A stretch of DNA of 64,000 nt from Fidelibacterota bacterium. Lineage in GTDB: Bacteria; Fidelibacterota; UBA8477; JABMPR01. The first letter of the stretch is position 1. Each line of letters opens with the position of its first letter. Location of the stretch: positions 103,553 to 167,552 of the forward strand of contig JAERTG010000023.1 in assembly GCA_016845065.1 (NCBI GenBank), read 5' to 3'. Positions 46,018 through 55,832 of this stretch are shown piece after piece. The translations under genes and the position numbers were made by a program. The notes beneath the pieces are model-generated. The model did no database searches, was not told where the DNA came from, and saw only the letters and a list, made by a program, of their open reading frames with translations.

Positions 46018-47550
46018 TTATAATAGCTTTGTGGATTTGCCTAGAATCACCCAGAGCAGTCCTAGAGAAGAAAGCAGTAGAATCGTCAATGCGAAAACGT
46101 TCCCATGCTTGCTATAAAAGGTTCTTTCTAGACCTATAGGGGCATCATAGACTATCTCACCCTTTTCCCCGAGGGGAATTGATTCTGCTATCCTACCTGA
46201 GGGTAGAATCATAGCACTCACACCAGTTTGAGCAGCTCTTGCTATACTTATTCGATGCTCAATGGCTCTGAGTCGTCCTGCAGCGAGGTGCTGGTAGGGA
46301 CCCGGTGAATTACCTAACCAGGCATCATTGGTTATGATTGACATGAGATCAGCATCATTGTTAATAAAAGTTCGAAAAATGTACGGATCTGCTGATTCGT
46401 AGCAAATCAGCGTACCAAGATCAGTCACTTCATCCCGACTCCCCATGGGGTAAACGACTGATTCATCTCCTGGTTGAAAATTCGCTTGCCCAAAATTCAG
46501 GTTTGCCAGGACGGGGAATGTTTCAACCATGGGAATGCGCTCCGCAAAGGGAACCAGACCCTGCTTACTGGATAGTACAACTGGCAGCCCAGGAGAATAG
46601 TAGAAGGCGGAATTGAAGAATTGGTAATCCCCATTCTCCTCTTCATGGTGCAGGGCACCGGCCAGGATAGAAACATCATATTTTTCAACAAAACTCCTGA
46701 TTTTGCGGTCAAACTGTGGGTAATAGTGTAAATGAGCTGGAACGGCACTTTCAGGCCAGACAATTATCCGAGCACTATCTTGCACTGCTTTCTTTGATTG
46801 CTCCAAAATGGCTTCAACGTGTTTAGTCTTTTTTTTGCGAACCCATTTTTGATGTGGATCTAGATTGGTTTGGACAATACCCACGCGGATGGTTGAATCG
46901 TTCAACTCTCCGATCACTTTCATCCGAACCGCACCGAATATGAATGAGCCTACAATAATGAAACCCAAAACACCCCAGATCAATTGTTGGGTTCGAACTG
47001 TGAGTTTCCCGAATTCAAGTTGAAACAGAATGGTATTGATTGCAACGACCCAAAAGCTGATGGCATAAATGCCACCATATTCAGCAAGTTGTTGAATGGG
47101 AAGGGCAAAGTTTTGAGTCATAGCCAGAGATAACCAGGGGAATGCTAAGGTATAACCATGGTAACTGTACAGAAATTCAATAGAAACCCAGAACGCAGGA
47201 GCCATCCAGAGACCCTTTGTACCAAGATTCCTACCGGTTCTGGCAATCATCAACCCGAATAGACCAAACCAGAGGGACATGTATGCCACGCTACCTATCA
47301 TGGAGGCTGAGGCAACCCAGATATTAGTTCCTGAGTTATTCGCTATCCAGTTAAGGCTTGAGAGCGTGAAAACAAATCCAGTGATATACCCAAGTTTAAA
47401 TCCTCTTCGCCAGCCATCCTGTTGCAATGCTGCCCAAAGAGGTATCCAGGCTACCCAGGCAATAAAGAACATATCAAACGGTGGGAAGCTCAATGTAAGC
47501 AGTAACCCTGAGATGATAGCGAGTGTTTCTGGATTGAATCTCTTGGTCAT
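46018..47550 (-). CDS. lnt: Apolipoprotein N-acyltransferase
   Basis: A 510-residue inner-membrane enzyme that adds the third acyl chain to lipoproteins. About six N-terminal and one C-terminal transmembrane helices flank a nitrilase-type domain with the catalytic triad: E in VWPESAVPA, K in SSKQGLVPFAERIPM and C in TLICYESADP. It implies a Gram-negative lipoprotein pathway and fits the LolA-like protein elsewhere in the window. It is 18 bases after ruvX. Confidence 0.95.
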   Translation of the reverse strand: MTKRFNPETLAIISGLLLTLSFPPFDMFFIAWVAWIPLWAALQQDGWRRGFKLGYITGFVFTLSSLNWIANNSGTNIWVASASMIGSVAYMSLWFGLFGLMIARTGRNLGTKGLWMAPAFWVSIEFLYSYHGYTLAFPWLSLAMTQNFALPIQQLAEYGGIYAISFWVVAINTILFQLEFGKLTVRTQQLIWGVLGFIIVGSFIFGAVRMKVIGELNDSTIRVGIVQTNLDPHQKWVRKKKTKHVEAILEQSKKAVQDSARIIVWPESAVPAHLHYYPQFDRKIRSFVEKYDVSILAGALHHEEENGDYQFFNSAFYYSPGLPVVLSSKQGLVPFAERIPMVETFPVLANLNFGQANFQPGDESVVYPMGSRDEVTDLGTLICYESADPYIFRTFINNDADLMSIITNDAWLGNSPGPYQHLAAGRLRAIEHRISIARAAQTGVSAMILPSGRIAESIPLGEKGEIVYDAPIGLERTFYSKHGNVFALTILLLSSLGLLWVILGKSTKLL

Positions 47551-47568
47551 GACGTTTCTACCGTTTAG

Positions 47569-47988
47569 TTATCCTTGTGTTTCCTGAAGATATTGTTTCA
47601 AGATGATTGCTGCAGCAATTCTATCTACTGCACCTTTATCATCGCCAACCTTTTTGCCCATGCGGTGGAGAGACTCTTCCGCCTCAACAGAGCTATAGCT
47701 CTCATCAATGGTGAATACAGGTTTATCAATCCCTGACCTAAGTACTTCGATGAATACTTCGACCCGCTTGGCTTGCTCACTTTTTTCAGCCCCAGGTCTG
47801 AGAGGTACTCCTACCACCACTTCTGTCACTTGTTCCTGTTGAATAACTCCACGGATCTGGTCCACAGCATCATCGTTACTCGAAATCAACAGTGTCTTAT
47901 AAGGGCTAGCAATAATCCGCATCGGATCGGTGAGGGCTAAGCCCACACGTCTCCCACCGGGATCGATTGCTAATATTCGACCTTGCAC
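47569..47988 (-). CDS. ruvX: RuvX/YqgF-type putative Holliday junction resolvase
   Basis: A 139-residue RNase H-fold nuclease. It has the catalytic aspartates in ILAIDPGGRRVGLALTDP, the VVGVPLRPGAEKSEQAK loop, TIDESYSSVEAEESL and DRIAAAIILKQYL. In E. coli YqgF processes pre-16S rRNA; a resolvase role has also been proposed. It lies between lnt and the HU-family gene. Confidence 0.93.
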   Translation of the reverse strand: MQGRILAIDPGGRRVGLALTDPMRIIASPYKTLLISSNDDAVDQIRGVIQQEQVTEVVVGVPLRPGAEKSEQAKRVEVFIEVLRSGIDKPVFTIDESYSSVEAEESLHRMGKKVGDDKGAVDRIAAAIILKQYLQETQG

Positions 47989-48008
47989 GTGACAGCTTTT
48001 CGAAAGGC

Positions 48009-48317
48009 TTAGTCTACTGGCTGTTTCAAGACTTCCTTCAGCAATTTACCAGGTTTGAAGTGAGTCTTTCTTCTGGCAGGAACAAAGATTTCTTCGTTGG
48101 TACGAGGATTTCTGGCGCGTGGTTTTGCCTTTGTAGGCTTGACTTCAAAAACACCAAAATTACGGACTTCAATACGAATTGAAGCTTCATCACCACTCAT
48201 CATCTCACGGAGCACTGTGAATACGCCATCGACGATTTCTTCGGTCTGGAATATTTTTTGGCCGAGTTTCTCAGCAGTTTTTTTTGCTACATCTTTTTTT
48301 GTGTATGTAATTGACAT
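48009..48317 (-). CDS. HU/IHF-family DNA-binding protein
   Basis: A 102-residue nucleoid protein. It has the N-terminal helices (YTKKDVAKKTAEKLGQK) and the DNA-grasping arm RNPRTNEEIFVPARR, and ends in PGKLLKEVL. It bends DNA as a dimer. The arm sequence is closer to the general HU/IHF type, so HU and IHF subunits cannot be told apart. It is 25 bases after spoT. Confidence 0.9.
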   Translation of the reverse strand: MSITYTKKDVAKKTAEKLGQKIFQTEEIVDGVFTVLREMMSGDEASIRIEVRNFGVFEVKPTKAKPRARNPRTNEEIFVPARRKTHFKPGKLLKEVLKQPVD

Positions 48318-48342
48318 GGGTTATCCTTTCTTAGCCATGGCT

Positions 48343-50547
48343 CTACTCGCGCTCTACGCTTATCACGCCTTCAGACGCCAGTAGTTTTCCTTTTAATCGA
48401 TCTAATTGTTTGACACCCTCAACTTCAATAATGACCAAACCGGTAACTACATCACCGTCGACCTTCATTGACAAGGTATCAATGTTAATATCATATGCAG
48501 AGATTGTCTCGGTGACATCTCTTACTAAATGTTTGCGCTCCTGCGCCAATATCTTGAGACGAACGAGGAATTTTTGTGAACGTGCTGCAGCCCAATCAAC
48601 ATCAATAATGCGCTCTTCCTCAGGAAGATTGGTACCTACAGTGTCACAATCCTTATGGTGAACCGTTATTCCCCTACCCCGCGTGATGAATCCAAGAATG
48701 GGATCACCGGGAATTGGATTACAGCATTTTCCAAAGCTGATCATCATATTGTCAATGCCCTGGATGGAAACTCCTTTGGTATTTCTCCGGGCGCGATTGA
48801 GAAATGATTCAGCGTAATAGCTTTCTGATTTTTCTTTACGCGGTTTGGAATATTCTTCCGGGAAAAATTTTCCTAGAATTGATGAAACAGTTCTATGTCC
48901 TGAGCCAATGGAGGCAATCATTTTTTCTTCAGATTCAAATTTCAGGGTGATATACGCATCTTTAAGATGCTTCCATTCCTTGGCTTTCTTAATCTTACGC
49001 AATTCCCGTTCAATTATATCCTTGCCAAGTCGGACACTCTGCTCAAACTCTTGACCCTTGATCCATTTACGAATATTGGATTTAGCCTTTGACGTTTTTA
49101 CAAATTTTAGCCAGGATGAATTGGGTTTTTGAGAATCGCTGGTAATAATCTCTACCTTATCACCACTCTCCAATTCACTATTTAGAGGTTTAATTCGACT
49201 ATTCACTTTGGCACCGATACAATGCAAGCCAACCTGTGAGTGAACATCAAATGCAAAATCCAGGGGTGTAGCGCCTAATGGCAAGATGCGAACCTCCCCT
49301 TTTGGGGTGTAGACAAAGATTTCATCCTTGTAGAGGTCAATTTTTAAAAGATCCATAAACTGATGGGAGGTTGTTTTATCCTCTGTCTGCAGAATATCCA
49401 CCAGGTTTCTTAACCATGTCACCTGTTGATCAATATCCTCCTGAGATGATTTTGAATCCTGTTCTTTATATTGCCAATGTGCTGCTACACCTTCTTCAGC
49501 TGTGTCATCCATTTCTTTGGTTCGAATCTGGACCTCGACTGGAAAACCATCAGGTCCAACAACGGTGGTTTGTATACTCTGGTACCCGTTTGATTTGGGT
49601 TGGGCAATGAAATCTTTAAATCGTTCCTGAATGGGTGTATAAAAGGCATGAATCAATCCCAGAACACTATAGCATTCCTCGACTCGCTCTACGACAATTC
49701 TCACAGCATAAATATCAAATACATCTTCAAAGGGTCGATTCTGATCCCGCATTTTTCGGAAAATGGAATAGTGGGTTTTAAATCTACTTTTGTAAATGGC
49801 TTCAAACCCTGCATCTCCCATTTTTTCTTTAACAGGTTCCAAAAATTTCTGGACATACTTCTCAAAAAAGGCCTGTCGCTTTGGAATAAGTTTGTGCAAT
49901 TCCTGTGATGCTTTCGGTTCAAGGATATCGAAGATAAGATCTTCCATCTCTGATTTAATTCTATACATCCCCAAACGGTGTGCAAGAGGAGCATAAACAT
50001 CTCTGGTTTCACGGGCAATACGTCTTTGTTTTACTGCAGGCAAGTGTTTGAGAGTTCTCATATTATGAAGTCTATCTGCAAACTTGATAATGATAACCCG
50101 TATGTCATCGGCAACAGAGAGGAGCATCTTCCGAAAATTGACGGCTTGTTTATCTTCTTCACTACGGAATTTGATGTCTGAAAGCTTGGTAACTCCATCC
50201 ACAAGGGTGGCAACTTCTTCTGAAAATTCTTGTTCAACATCCTTGTGTGTATAGCCTGTATCCTCAATAACATCATGGAGGAGTGCTGCAGATATAGTGA
50301 CAGGATCCAGCTTCATATCTGCCAGGATTGTGGCCACCTCAACGCAATGAGTGAAATAAGGTTCACCAGATTTTCTCAATTGACCCTGGTGAGCTTTCTT
50401 CCCAAAATTATAGGCACGCCAGACAAAATCTTCGCCACTGGGCCCCACTGCATTGCTTCCACCCATCAGATCAATAATTTCCTGGAAGTCAGTGGGATAC
50501 TTTGCGCCATCCGTGTTAAGTATTCTATCTAGTATTGCCGCAGCCAT
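48343..50547 (-). CDS. spoT: Bifunctional (p)ppGpp synthetase/hydrolase (RelA/SpoT)
   Basis: A 734-residue stringent-response enzyme. The HD hydrolase domain is intact (HCVEVATILADM, LLHDVIEDTG), as is the synthetase domain (EDVFDIYAVRIV, KSNGYQSIQTTVVG, VEVQIRTKEMD), then TGS (EIFVYTPKGEVRILPLGATP), a zinc-finger/CC region (MISFGKCCNPIPGD) and a C-terminal ACT domain. Both active sites look functional, so it should make and remove (p)ppGpp. Its ATG overlaps the last base of dnaB. Confidence 0.96.
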   Translation of the reverse strand: MAAAILDRILNTDGAKYPTDFQEIIDLMGGSNAVGPSGEDFVWRAYNFGKKAHQGQLRKSGEPYFTHCVEVATILADMKLDPVTISAALLHDVIEDTGYTHKDVEQEFSEEVATLVDGVTKLSDIKFRSEEDKQAVNFRKMLLSVADDIRVIIIKFADRLHNMRTLKHLPAVKQRRIARETRDVYAPLAHRLGMYRIKSEMEDLIFDILEPKASQELHKLIPKRQAFFEKYVQKFLEPVKEKMGDAGFEAIYKSRFKTHYSIFRKMRDQNRPFEDVFDIYAVRIVVERVEECYSVLGLIHAFYTPIQERFKDFIAQPKSNGYQSIQTTVVGPDGFPVEVQIRTKEMDDTAEEGVAAHWQYKEQDSKSSQEDIDQQVTWLRNLVDILQTEDKTTSHQFMDLLKIDLYKDEIFVYTPKGEVRILPLGATPLDFAFDVHSQVGLHCIGAKVNSRIKPLNSELESGDKVEIITSDSQKPNSSWLKFVKTSKAKSNIRKWIKGQEFEQSVRLGKDIIERELRKIKKAKEWKHLKDAYITLKFESEEKMIASIGSGHRTVSSILGKFFPEEYSKPRKEKSESYYAESFLNRARRNTKGVSIQGIDNMMISFGKCCNPIPGDPILGFITRGRGITVHHKDCDTVGTNLPEEERIIDVDWAAARSQKFLVRLKILAQERKHLVRDVTETISAYDINIDTLSMKVDGDVVTGLVIIEVEGVKQLDRLKGKLLASEGVISVERE

Positions 50548-51941
50548 TAGAAGGGTTCAGGGGCTCCTTCATTTTGTGGGGCTGATGGTGCATACGCCGA
50601 AAGGTTTTCAAAGGAAGCGAATTTATCAATAAAACTAAGCTTCACCGTTCCTGTAGGACCATTACGCTGTTTGGCTACAATTAATTCAGCAATACCCTCC
50701 TGGGTATTTCCATTGTCATCAAGGACACCATATTTTTCAGGACGATAGATAAACATAACAACATCAGCATCCTGCTCGATGGAGCCAGATTCACGTAAAT
50801 CAGAGAGGATGGGTCGTTTATCGCCCCCTCTGGTCTCCACTGCACGAGATAGCTGGGAGAGAGCAATAATGGGTAGATCAAGTTCTTTAGCCAACATTTT
50901 AAAGGAGCGGGAAATTTGACTAATTTCCTGTTGACGGGATTCAACTCTACCCGTCCCCTGCAGGAGCTGCATATAATCAACAATGATGCAATCAATTTCT
51001 TTGTCAGCTTTTAACCGACGAGCCTTTGCTCGTAACTCAGTAATATTTAGTGATGCAGAATCATCCAGATAGATCTCCGCTTCAGCCAGATTGCCAGCTG
51101 CAGTACTGAGACGAGGCCACAAGTTTGAAGGCAAGCGCCCGGTCCTAACTAGGTGGGCATCCACCTTGGCTTCGCTGCAAAGCAGTCGCATGGCCAATTG
51201 ATAATTAGACATCTCTAGTGAGAATATGCCAATTTTGGTGCCATACTTGACGGCAGCATTGCGTGCTAGCGAAAGTGCCAGAGCAGTTTTTCCCATTGAG
51301 GGTCTGGCTGCGACGATGATTAAATCAGATTTTTGGAAACCAGAAGTTATGTCATCCAGAGCGTCAAAACCCGTAGCTACTCCGCGGATACCGCCTGGAT
51401 TCTCATGAAATTTATCTGCCTGTGCAAAAGCCTCATCCAGCGCACTACGGATCCGAACAAAGTCAGCTGTTTTAAAGCGCTTCTCTGAAAGCTCAAAAAT
51501 CTTGCTCTCGGCTTTTTCAAGAAGATCATCAACACGTTCGCGGGTTTCATATGCTTCAGTAGATAGCTCTGCTGAGAGCTGAATTAAAGCACGGAGAGCG
51601 GAACTTTCCATGACCAATCGGGCATAATATCGGGCATTGGCTGTGGATGGAATTTTTTCAGTCAATTCTGTGATATAATATGCACCACCAGCCGCCTGGA
51701 GATCGCCACTCCGATTCAATTCATCGACAACAGAGATCTGGTCGACAGGTTCACCACGGGCATCCAGATTAAGAATGGCGTTAAATATTTTTTGGTGAGC
51801 AGGACGATAAAAACTCTCTGGCTCTAAAAACTCCATAGCTGAGGAAAGAGCCATACGATCCAACATCATGGATCCAATGACGCTTTGTTCGGCTTCTTCG
51901 TTGTGGGGTGGTAGTCTTAGATTTTGACTGGTCTCGCTCAC
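50547..51941 (-). CDS. dnaB: Replicative DNA helicase DnaB
   Basis: A 464-residue hexameric helicase. N-terminal domain (PPHNEEAEQSVIGSMMLDRM) and RecA-like motor with Walker A ARPSMGKTALAL, Walker B-type IDCIIVDYMQLL, SQLSRAVETRGGDKRPILSDLRESGSIEQDAD and R-finger region IYRPEKYG. No intein is present. The start overlaps the uracil-DNA glycosylase gene by 4 bases. Confidence 0.97.
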   Translation of the reverse strand: MSETSQNLRLPPHNEEAEQSVIGSMMLDRMALSSAMEFLEPESFYRPAHQKIFNAILNLDARGEPVDQISVVDELNRSGDLQAAGGAYYITELTEKIPSTANARYYARLVMESSALRALIQLSAELSTEAYETRERVDDLLEKAESKIFELSEKRFKTADFVRIRSALDEAFAQADKFHENPGGIRGVATGFDALDDITSGFQKSDLIIVAARPSMGKTALALSLARNAAVKYGTKIGIFSLEMSNYQLAMRLLCSEAKVDAHLVRTGRLPSNLWPRLSTAAGNLAEAEIYLDDSASLNITELRAKARRLKADKEIDCIIVDYMQLLQGTGRVESRQQEISQISRSFKMLAKELDLPIIALSQLSRAVETRGGDKRPILSDLRESGSIEQDADVVMFIYRPEKYGVLDDNGNTQEGIAELIVAKQRNGPTGTVKLSFIDKFASFENLSAYAPSAPQNEGAPEPF

Positions 51942-52630
51942 GCCTGCTCCCCTCTCTTTTCTAGATACATCTGTCGGATTTTCTTGAAATCGTCCCAGGC
52001 AGGACGTTTCCAGTTGGGATTTCTCAATAGAGCTGCGGGATGGTAGGTCACAACCATATCAGTTCCGTGATAATCAAAAACCTGACCGCGCATTGAGGTG
52101 AGGGAATCCTTACTCCTCAGGAGAGTGGTCGCTGATATCCGACCAAGAGCAACCAGCAGTTTTGGCTTAATCATCTCGATCTGCTTTAATAGATATGTCT
52201 CACACTCTTCAATTTCGGCCTTATTGGGATCACGATTATTGGGTGGTCTGCATTTGAGTATGTTGGCGATATAGACATCCTCTCTGCTAAGATCAATAGC
52301 TTTAAGAATATCGGTGAGGAGTTTGCCTGAGCGACCGACAAAAGGCAGACCTTCGAGATCCTCTTTTTCACCAGGAGCCTCACCCACGAACATGATATCT
52401 GCGTTGGGGTTACCGGCACCAAACACAAAATTGGTACGTGTAGCGCCCAAGGGACAATTCATGCAGCTCTCAATAGCACTCTTGAATTCACCTAGAGTCT
52501 TTATATCATCACTCACAGAGATCTTCTCCACATCGGTTTCCTGAATTGATTCAGGCATGTATAAGGGTCCGCCAAATATTTCTAACTCTTCTTTGACGAA
52601 GGCTTTTATTTGGTCGGTCTTGTTCATCAC
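51938..52630 (-). CDS. Family 4 uracil-DNA glycosylase
   Basis: A 230-residue iron-sulfur DNA repair enzyme that removes uracil. Cluster cysteines are in CMNCPLG and later [17 protein letters not shown]; motif A is [20 protein letters not shown] and the second catalytic motif is [14 protein letters not shown]. These define family 4 (UdgA-like), common in thermophiles and many anaerobes. It lies 20 bases after rpoZ. Confidence 0.93.
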   Translation of the reverse strand: MMNKTDQIKAFVKEELEIFGGPLYMPESIQETDVEKISVSDDIKTLGEFKSAIESCMNCPLGATRTNFVFGAGNPNADIMFVGEAPGEKEDLEGLPFVGRSGKLLTDILKAIDLSREDVYIANILKCRPPNNRDPNKAEIEECETYLLKQIEMIKPKLLVALGRISATTLLRSKDSLTSMRGQVFDYHGTDMVVTYHPAALLRNPNWKRPAWDDFKKIRQMYLEKRGEQA

Positions 52631-52650
52631 CTCGAAAGCCTCCTGAGCAG

Positions 52651-52995
52651 TTAGGCTTCTTCAGTTTCCTCTTCAGTTGAGGTACCATCATCAAACATGG
52701 CCTGTTTTTCCCACTTGAGGTCACCGGATAGAAATTCAGTAAGACCAACAGTGGTGGGTTTCACAACTGCATCGGCTGCTTCTCTATCTATTTCAGTGTC
52801 AACTTCGTAGGCTGGTGCCATCTCATCTTCACCACTGATTTCTTCAAGGTTTTCTTCTTCACGACGACGTTCTTCTTCGATGACATAACGATCACCAATG
52901 ATCTGTCTCGCTCTTTTAGCGATCACAGTCACTGCCTCAAAAATATCTTCGGTATGCTCTTCGATTTTTCTGAACGGTACTGTCTGTAAACCCAT
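52651..52995 (-). CDS. rpoZ: RNA polymerase omega subunit, with acidic extension
   Basis: A 114-residue protein. The first 50 residues carry the omega helices (FEAVTVIAKRARQIIGDRYV) and then a glutamate-rich stretch (EEERRREEENLEEISGEDE). The C-terminal 55 residues are acidic and poorly conserved. Position directly after gmk and before the glycosylase/dnaB genes supports omega, since gmk-rpoZ-spoT order is common. Confidence 0.8.
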   Translation of the reverse strand: MGLQTVPFRKIEEHTEDIFEAVTVIAKRARQIIGDRYVIEEERRREEENLEEISGEDEMAPAYEVDTEIDREAADAVVKPTTVGLTEFLSGDLKWEKQAMFDDGTSTEEETEEA

Positions 52996-53592
52996 TTATA
53001 TACTCCTTTGTTGTTGATATATTTGGTTTTCTAATATTTCGGTAAATGCGTTAACTGCTTCGCTTAACTCAGAGTTAACGATGGTATAGTCAAATTGTTT
53101 TCCCAATTCCATTTCTTCGGGCATGCGATCCAGGCGGATTCTGATCTGCTCAGGACTATCTGTCTTGCGATTAATGAGCCTTTGTTCCAATGCTTCAACT
53201 GAAGGTGGCTCTATAAAAATAGAGATGCTATTGTCGGGATAGGCTTTTTTCAAATTTATGCCTCCCTTAATGTCGATATCAATGAGCAGCAGTTTGCCTT
53301 GCTCAAGTGCTGCATCAACATATGAACGCAGGGTTCCGTAATAATGTCCATTTTTTGAGTAGACTTCCTGCCACTCAACCAATTCATTGCGCTCAATACG
53401 TTGAAGGAAATCAGCCTTACTGATAAAAAAGTAATGCTCCCCTTCCACTTCGTAATCTCTTTGAGGTCGAGTGGTGACAGAGACTGAGAATTGAATCTCA
53501 GGATTTTTTTCCATAACGGCATTTTCAACCGTTCCCTTACCAGCCCCCGAAGGTCCAGCCACAATGATCAATCTTCCTTGCTGGGATGTCAT
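52996..53592 (-). CDS. gmk: Guanylate kinase
   Basis: A 198-residue enzyme that phosphorylates GMP to GDP. P-loop GPSGAGKGTVENAV, the GMP-binding SVTTRPQRDYEVEGEHYFF and VEWQEVYSKNGHYYGTL, and LLIDIDIKGG are all present. Its start overlaps the yicC stop as ATGA and its stop adjoins rpoZ. Confidence 0.97.
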   Translation of the reverse strand: MTSQQGRLIIVAGPSGAGKGTVENAVMEKNPEIQFSVSVTTRPQRDYEVEGEHYFFISKADFLQRIERNELVEWQEVYSKNGHYYGTLRSYVDAALEQGKLLLIDIDIKGGINLKKAYPDNSISIFIEPPSVEALEQRLINRKTDSPEQIRIRLDRMPEEMELGKQFDYTIVNSELSEAVNAFTEILENQIYQQQRSI

Positions 53593-54476
53593 TGAATATT
53601 TTGCACCTGTTCTCTTATACGTTCAATTTCATTTTTCAGTTCAACAACAGCATGACCTATTGGTGTTGAATTGGCCTTGCTACCAATAGTATTGGCTTCA
53701 CGATTCATCTCTTGAAGCAGGAAGTTTAATCGCTTCCCTGCATCACCGTTATCCACCATCAATTCCCGGAAATGTTGAATATGAGCGTCCAGGCGAGTCA
53801 ATTCTTCAGCAATGTCAAGTTTGTCGCTCCAGAGGACTATTTCCTGTTCCAGTCGTTTCTCATCAATCTGAGATTCACCCTCTATGCTACTGCCAGCTAT
53901 CTTTTTACGCATCTTTTCAGCGATGAGTTCCAAGCGGCCACTATCTTCAGCATGAATTTTGGTGGTAATCTTCACAATATTGCTTAATTGCTCAAGAATT
54001 GCCTCTTCCAGTAACTGCCCTTCACGCAATCTCATGGCCTGTAATTGCTCTGAAGCCTTCTCAATGAGTATTAAAACAGCATCATTGAACTTTTCCTGGT
54101 TCTTTTCATCTGTGTCATATGTGATAACATCTGGGAAGCGAAGAAGTTCTGCGATGGATAAAGATTCGCTGTCACGATCTAAAATCTGAGCGCTATTGTT
54201 AGCAATTTTTTGGTAATGACGCAATAAGTCCTCGTTCATCCGTGGTTTACCAATAGCTGATTGATCCGTCCCCATATTCATGGTAAGGGTCACTCTTCCA
54301 CGAGTCAATAGTGACTGTAAATGTGTTCTGGCACCATCTTCAACTTTTTCGTAACCGCGGGGTAGTCGCATGACGAACTCAAGGAAGCGACTATTCACCG
54401 CTCTCAGCTCAATAACTACCTTCAGATCACCAATTTTTTCTTCAGCCCGGCCATAGCCGGTCATACTTATTAGCAT
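53589..54476 (-). CDS. yicC: YicC-family endoribonuclease
   Basis: A 295-residue protein with the YicC hallmarks: MTGYGRAE start, VELRAVNSRFLEFVMRLPRG and, at the C-terminus, GKRLNFLLQEMNREANTIGSKAN. YicC proteins are hexameric RNA endonucleases or RNase adaptors. It starts the yicC-gmk-rpoZ-udg-dnaB-spoT run and has an inverted repeat 16-70 bases upstream. Confidence 0.93.
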   Translation of the reverse strand: MLISMTGYGRAEEKIGDLKVVIELRAVNSRFLEFVMRLPRGYEKVEDGARTHLQSLLTRGRVTLTMNMGTDQSAIGKPRMNEDLLRHYQKIANNSAQILDRDSESLSIAELLRFPDVITYDTDEKNQEKFNDAVLILIEKASEQLQAMRLREGQLLEEAILEQLSNIVKITTKIHAEDSGRLELIAEKMRKKIAGSSIEGESQIDEKRLEQEIVLWSDKLDIAEELTRLDAHIQHFRELMVDNGDAGKRLNFLLQEMNREANTIGSKANSTPIGHAVVELKNEIERIREQVQNIQ

Positions 54477-54491
54477 AGGTCCTCTCTAAAA

Positions 54492-54546
54492 CCAACATTT
54501 CAAACTACTTAGGCATTTCATCTCAACTTATCAGACGAAATGTTGG
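54492..54546 (-). repeat. Inverted repeat upstream of yicC
   Basis: Perfect 10-base arms CCAACATTTC (54492-54501) and GAAATGTTGG (54537-54546) enclose 35 bases, 16 bases upstream of the yicC start. It could be an operator or fold in the mRNA leader. Confidence 0.35.
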
Positions 54547-54701
54547 AGCAAAGCCGCATAGTATAATTTTTGGTTATAGCTATGTCAAAAGATATATTGA
54601 AGTTAGCTCAATATTTTTTCATTAAGATTAGATATTTGATACAGATGGGGTTTATGATTGAATTGACTGAAGTTATTTTGGACTCTGCGCTACCCCTTGC
54701 A

Positions 54702-55832
54702 CTAAGGGAGTTCTACAGATCGAATCACCTTACGCGAGCTACTAAAAGTCGCGCTTACTCCACTCCTCGCGAGGGTATACATCTGCATGAAATCAGTGCG
54801 CCCATTTTCAACTTCGGAATTTTCAAATGTCGTCCAGTTCGGTGCAAACTTGAGTGGGATGTTTAAGCCAATGGAAGTAATAAGTCTTTTATTGTCCAGA
54901 AATAGGAACCCGTTTTTACGCGTGGCATCTACAGGTACCCACCCTTTTACGGGCAAATAGATTTCTGACCAGACATGTGCCCCTGTGTTATCGGGTACAA
55001 AATTAAACCCTGATTGTTGACGAGCCGGGATACCAGCAATTCGACACATGGTCATAAATAGAGCAGAATATTGACCGCAATCCCCACTCAATGTTTCCAA
55101 GGCATTTCTAACTCCGCGCTTTTCTGGTGGATAAACATATGTCATGGACTTCTGAACCCATTTATAAATAACTTCAGCCTGATCAACAGGATTTGCAATA
55201 TTCTCTAAAAGCTGAAATACCGTATCAACCAGACCCACATCCTGCTCCAGGAATAACTCTGATCGAACATATTTATCCCTGATCTCTGGTGGGATTTCAC
55301 CCCAATGATTACGCTCTGCAATTTTATCTATTTCGGGTCGATAGTCGAAAGTGATGTATTTAAATGTCCTGGTTATGATATAATTTCCGCCAGGTTTGAA
55401 GGAAGGATGCCAGTTCAAGATTTGATTCCCATACTCCGGATCCATGTAAATATCGTGGGGTTTGGGATGAATGGTTGATCCAGAGAGCACCATTTGAGTG
55501 GGAAAATCTCGAATATCTGAACTCCAGATATGGAGTGTAGGAGTTTGATCCACCGCCAGACCCTGAGCTTGATTGGATTCAGCCAGGGCATCTCCTGTGA
55601 GCAATCTCATATTTTCGATTCTAACAGTTAACACTCCTGTCACCAATCGAGGATTCGAGAACTCATGTGTTACATTTTTCAGTGCATCCCTGAGAATAAG
55701 TATTTCCTCAGGATCAGGAAGAGCAGCCTGATGGCTACACGAACTAATAAGTAGCGATAACACTAGAGCTAATACTCGTAATAGACTGTTATACAGCGTC
55801 TTGTAGGATTTCATTGAACTAATTTTGCTCAT
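54702..55832 (-). CDS. Transglutaminase-like lipoprotein
   Basis: A 376-residue protein with a lipoprotein signal (LVLSLLISSCSHQ, cysteine near residue 32). The C-terminal half holds a transglutaminase/protease fold with the triad C (GDCGQYSALFMTMCRIAGIP), H (GAHVWSEIYLP) and D (GWVPVDATR). Probably anchored in the envelope and acting on cell-wall or surface peptides; the substrate is unknown. Its start overlaps the 3' end of the DUF1207 gene by 14 bases. Confidence 0.83.
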   Translation of the reverse strand: MSKISSMKSYKTLYNSLLRVLALVLSLLISSCSHQAALPDPEEILILRDALKNVTHEFSNPRLVTGVLTVRIENMRLLTGDALAESNQAQGLAVDQTPTLHIWSSDIRDFPTQMVLSGSTIHPKPHDIYMDPEYGNQILNWHPSFKPGGNYIITRTFKYITFDYRPEIDKIAERNHWGEIPPEIRDKYVRSELFLEQDVGLVDTVFQLLENIANPVDQAEVIYKWVQKSMTYVYPPEKRGVRNALETLSGDCGQYSALFMTMCRIAGIPARQQSGFNFVPDNTGAHVWSEIYLPVKGWVPVDATRKNGFLFLDNKRLITSIGLNIPLKFAPNWTTFENSEVENGRTDFMQMYTLARSGVSATFSSSRKVIRSVELP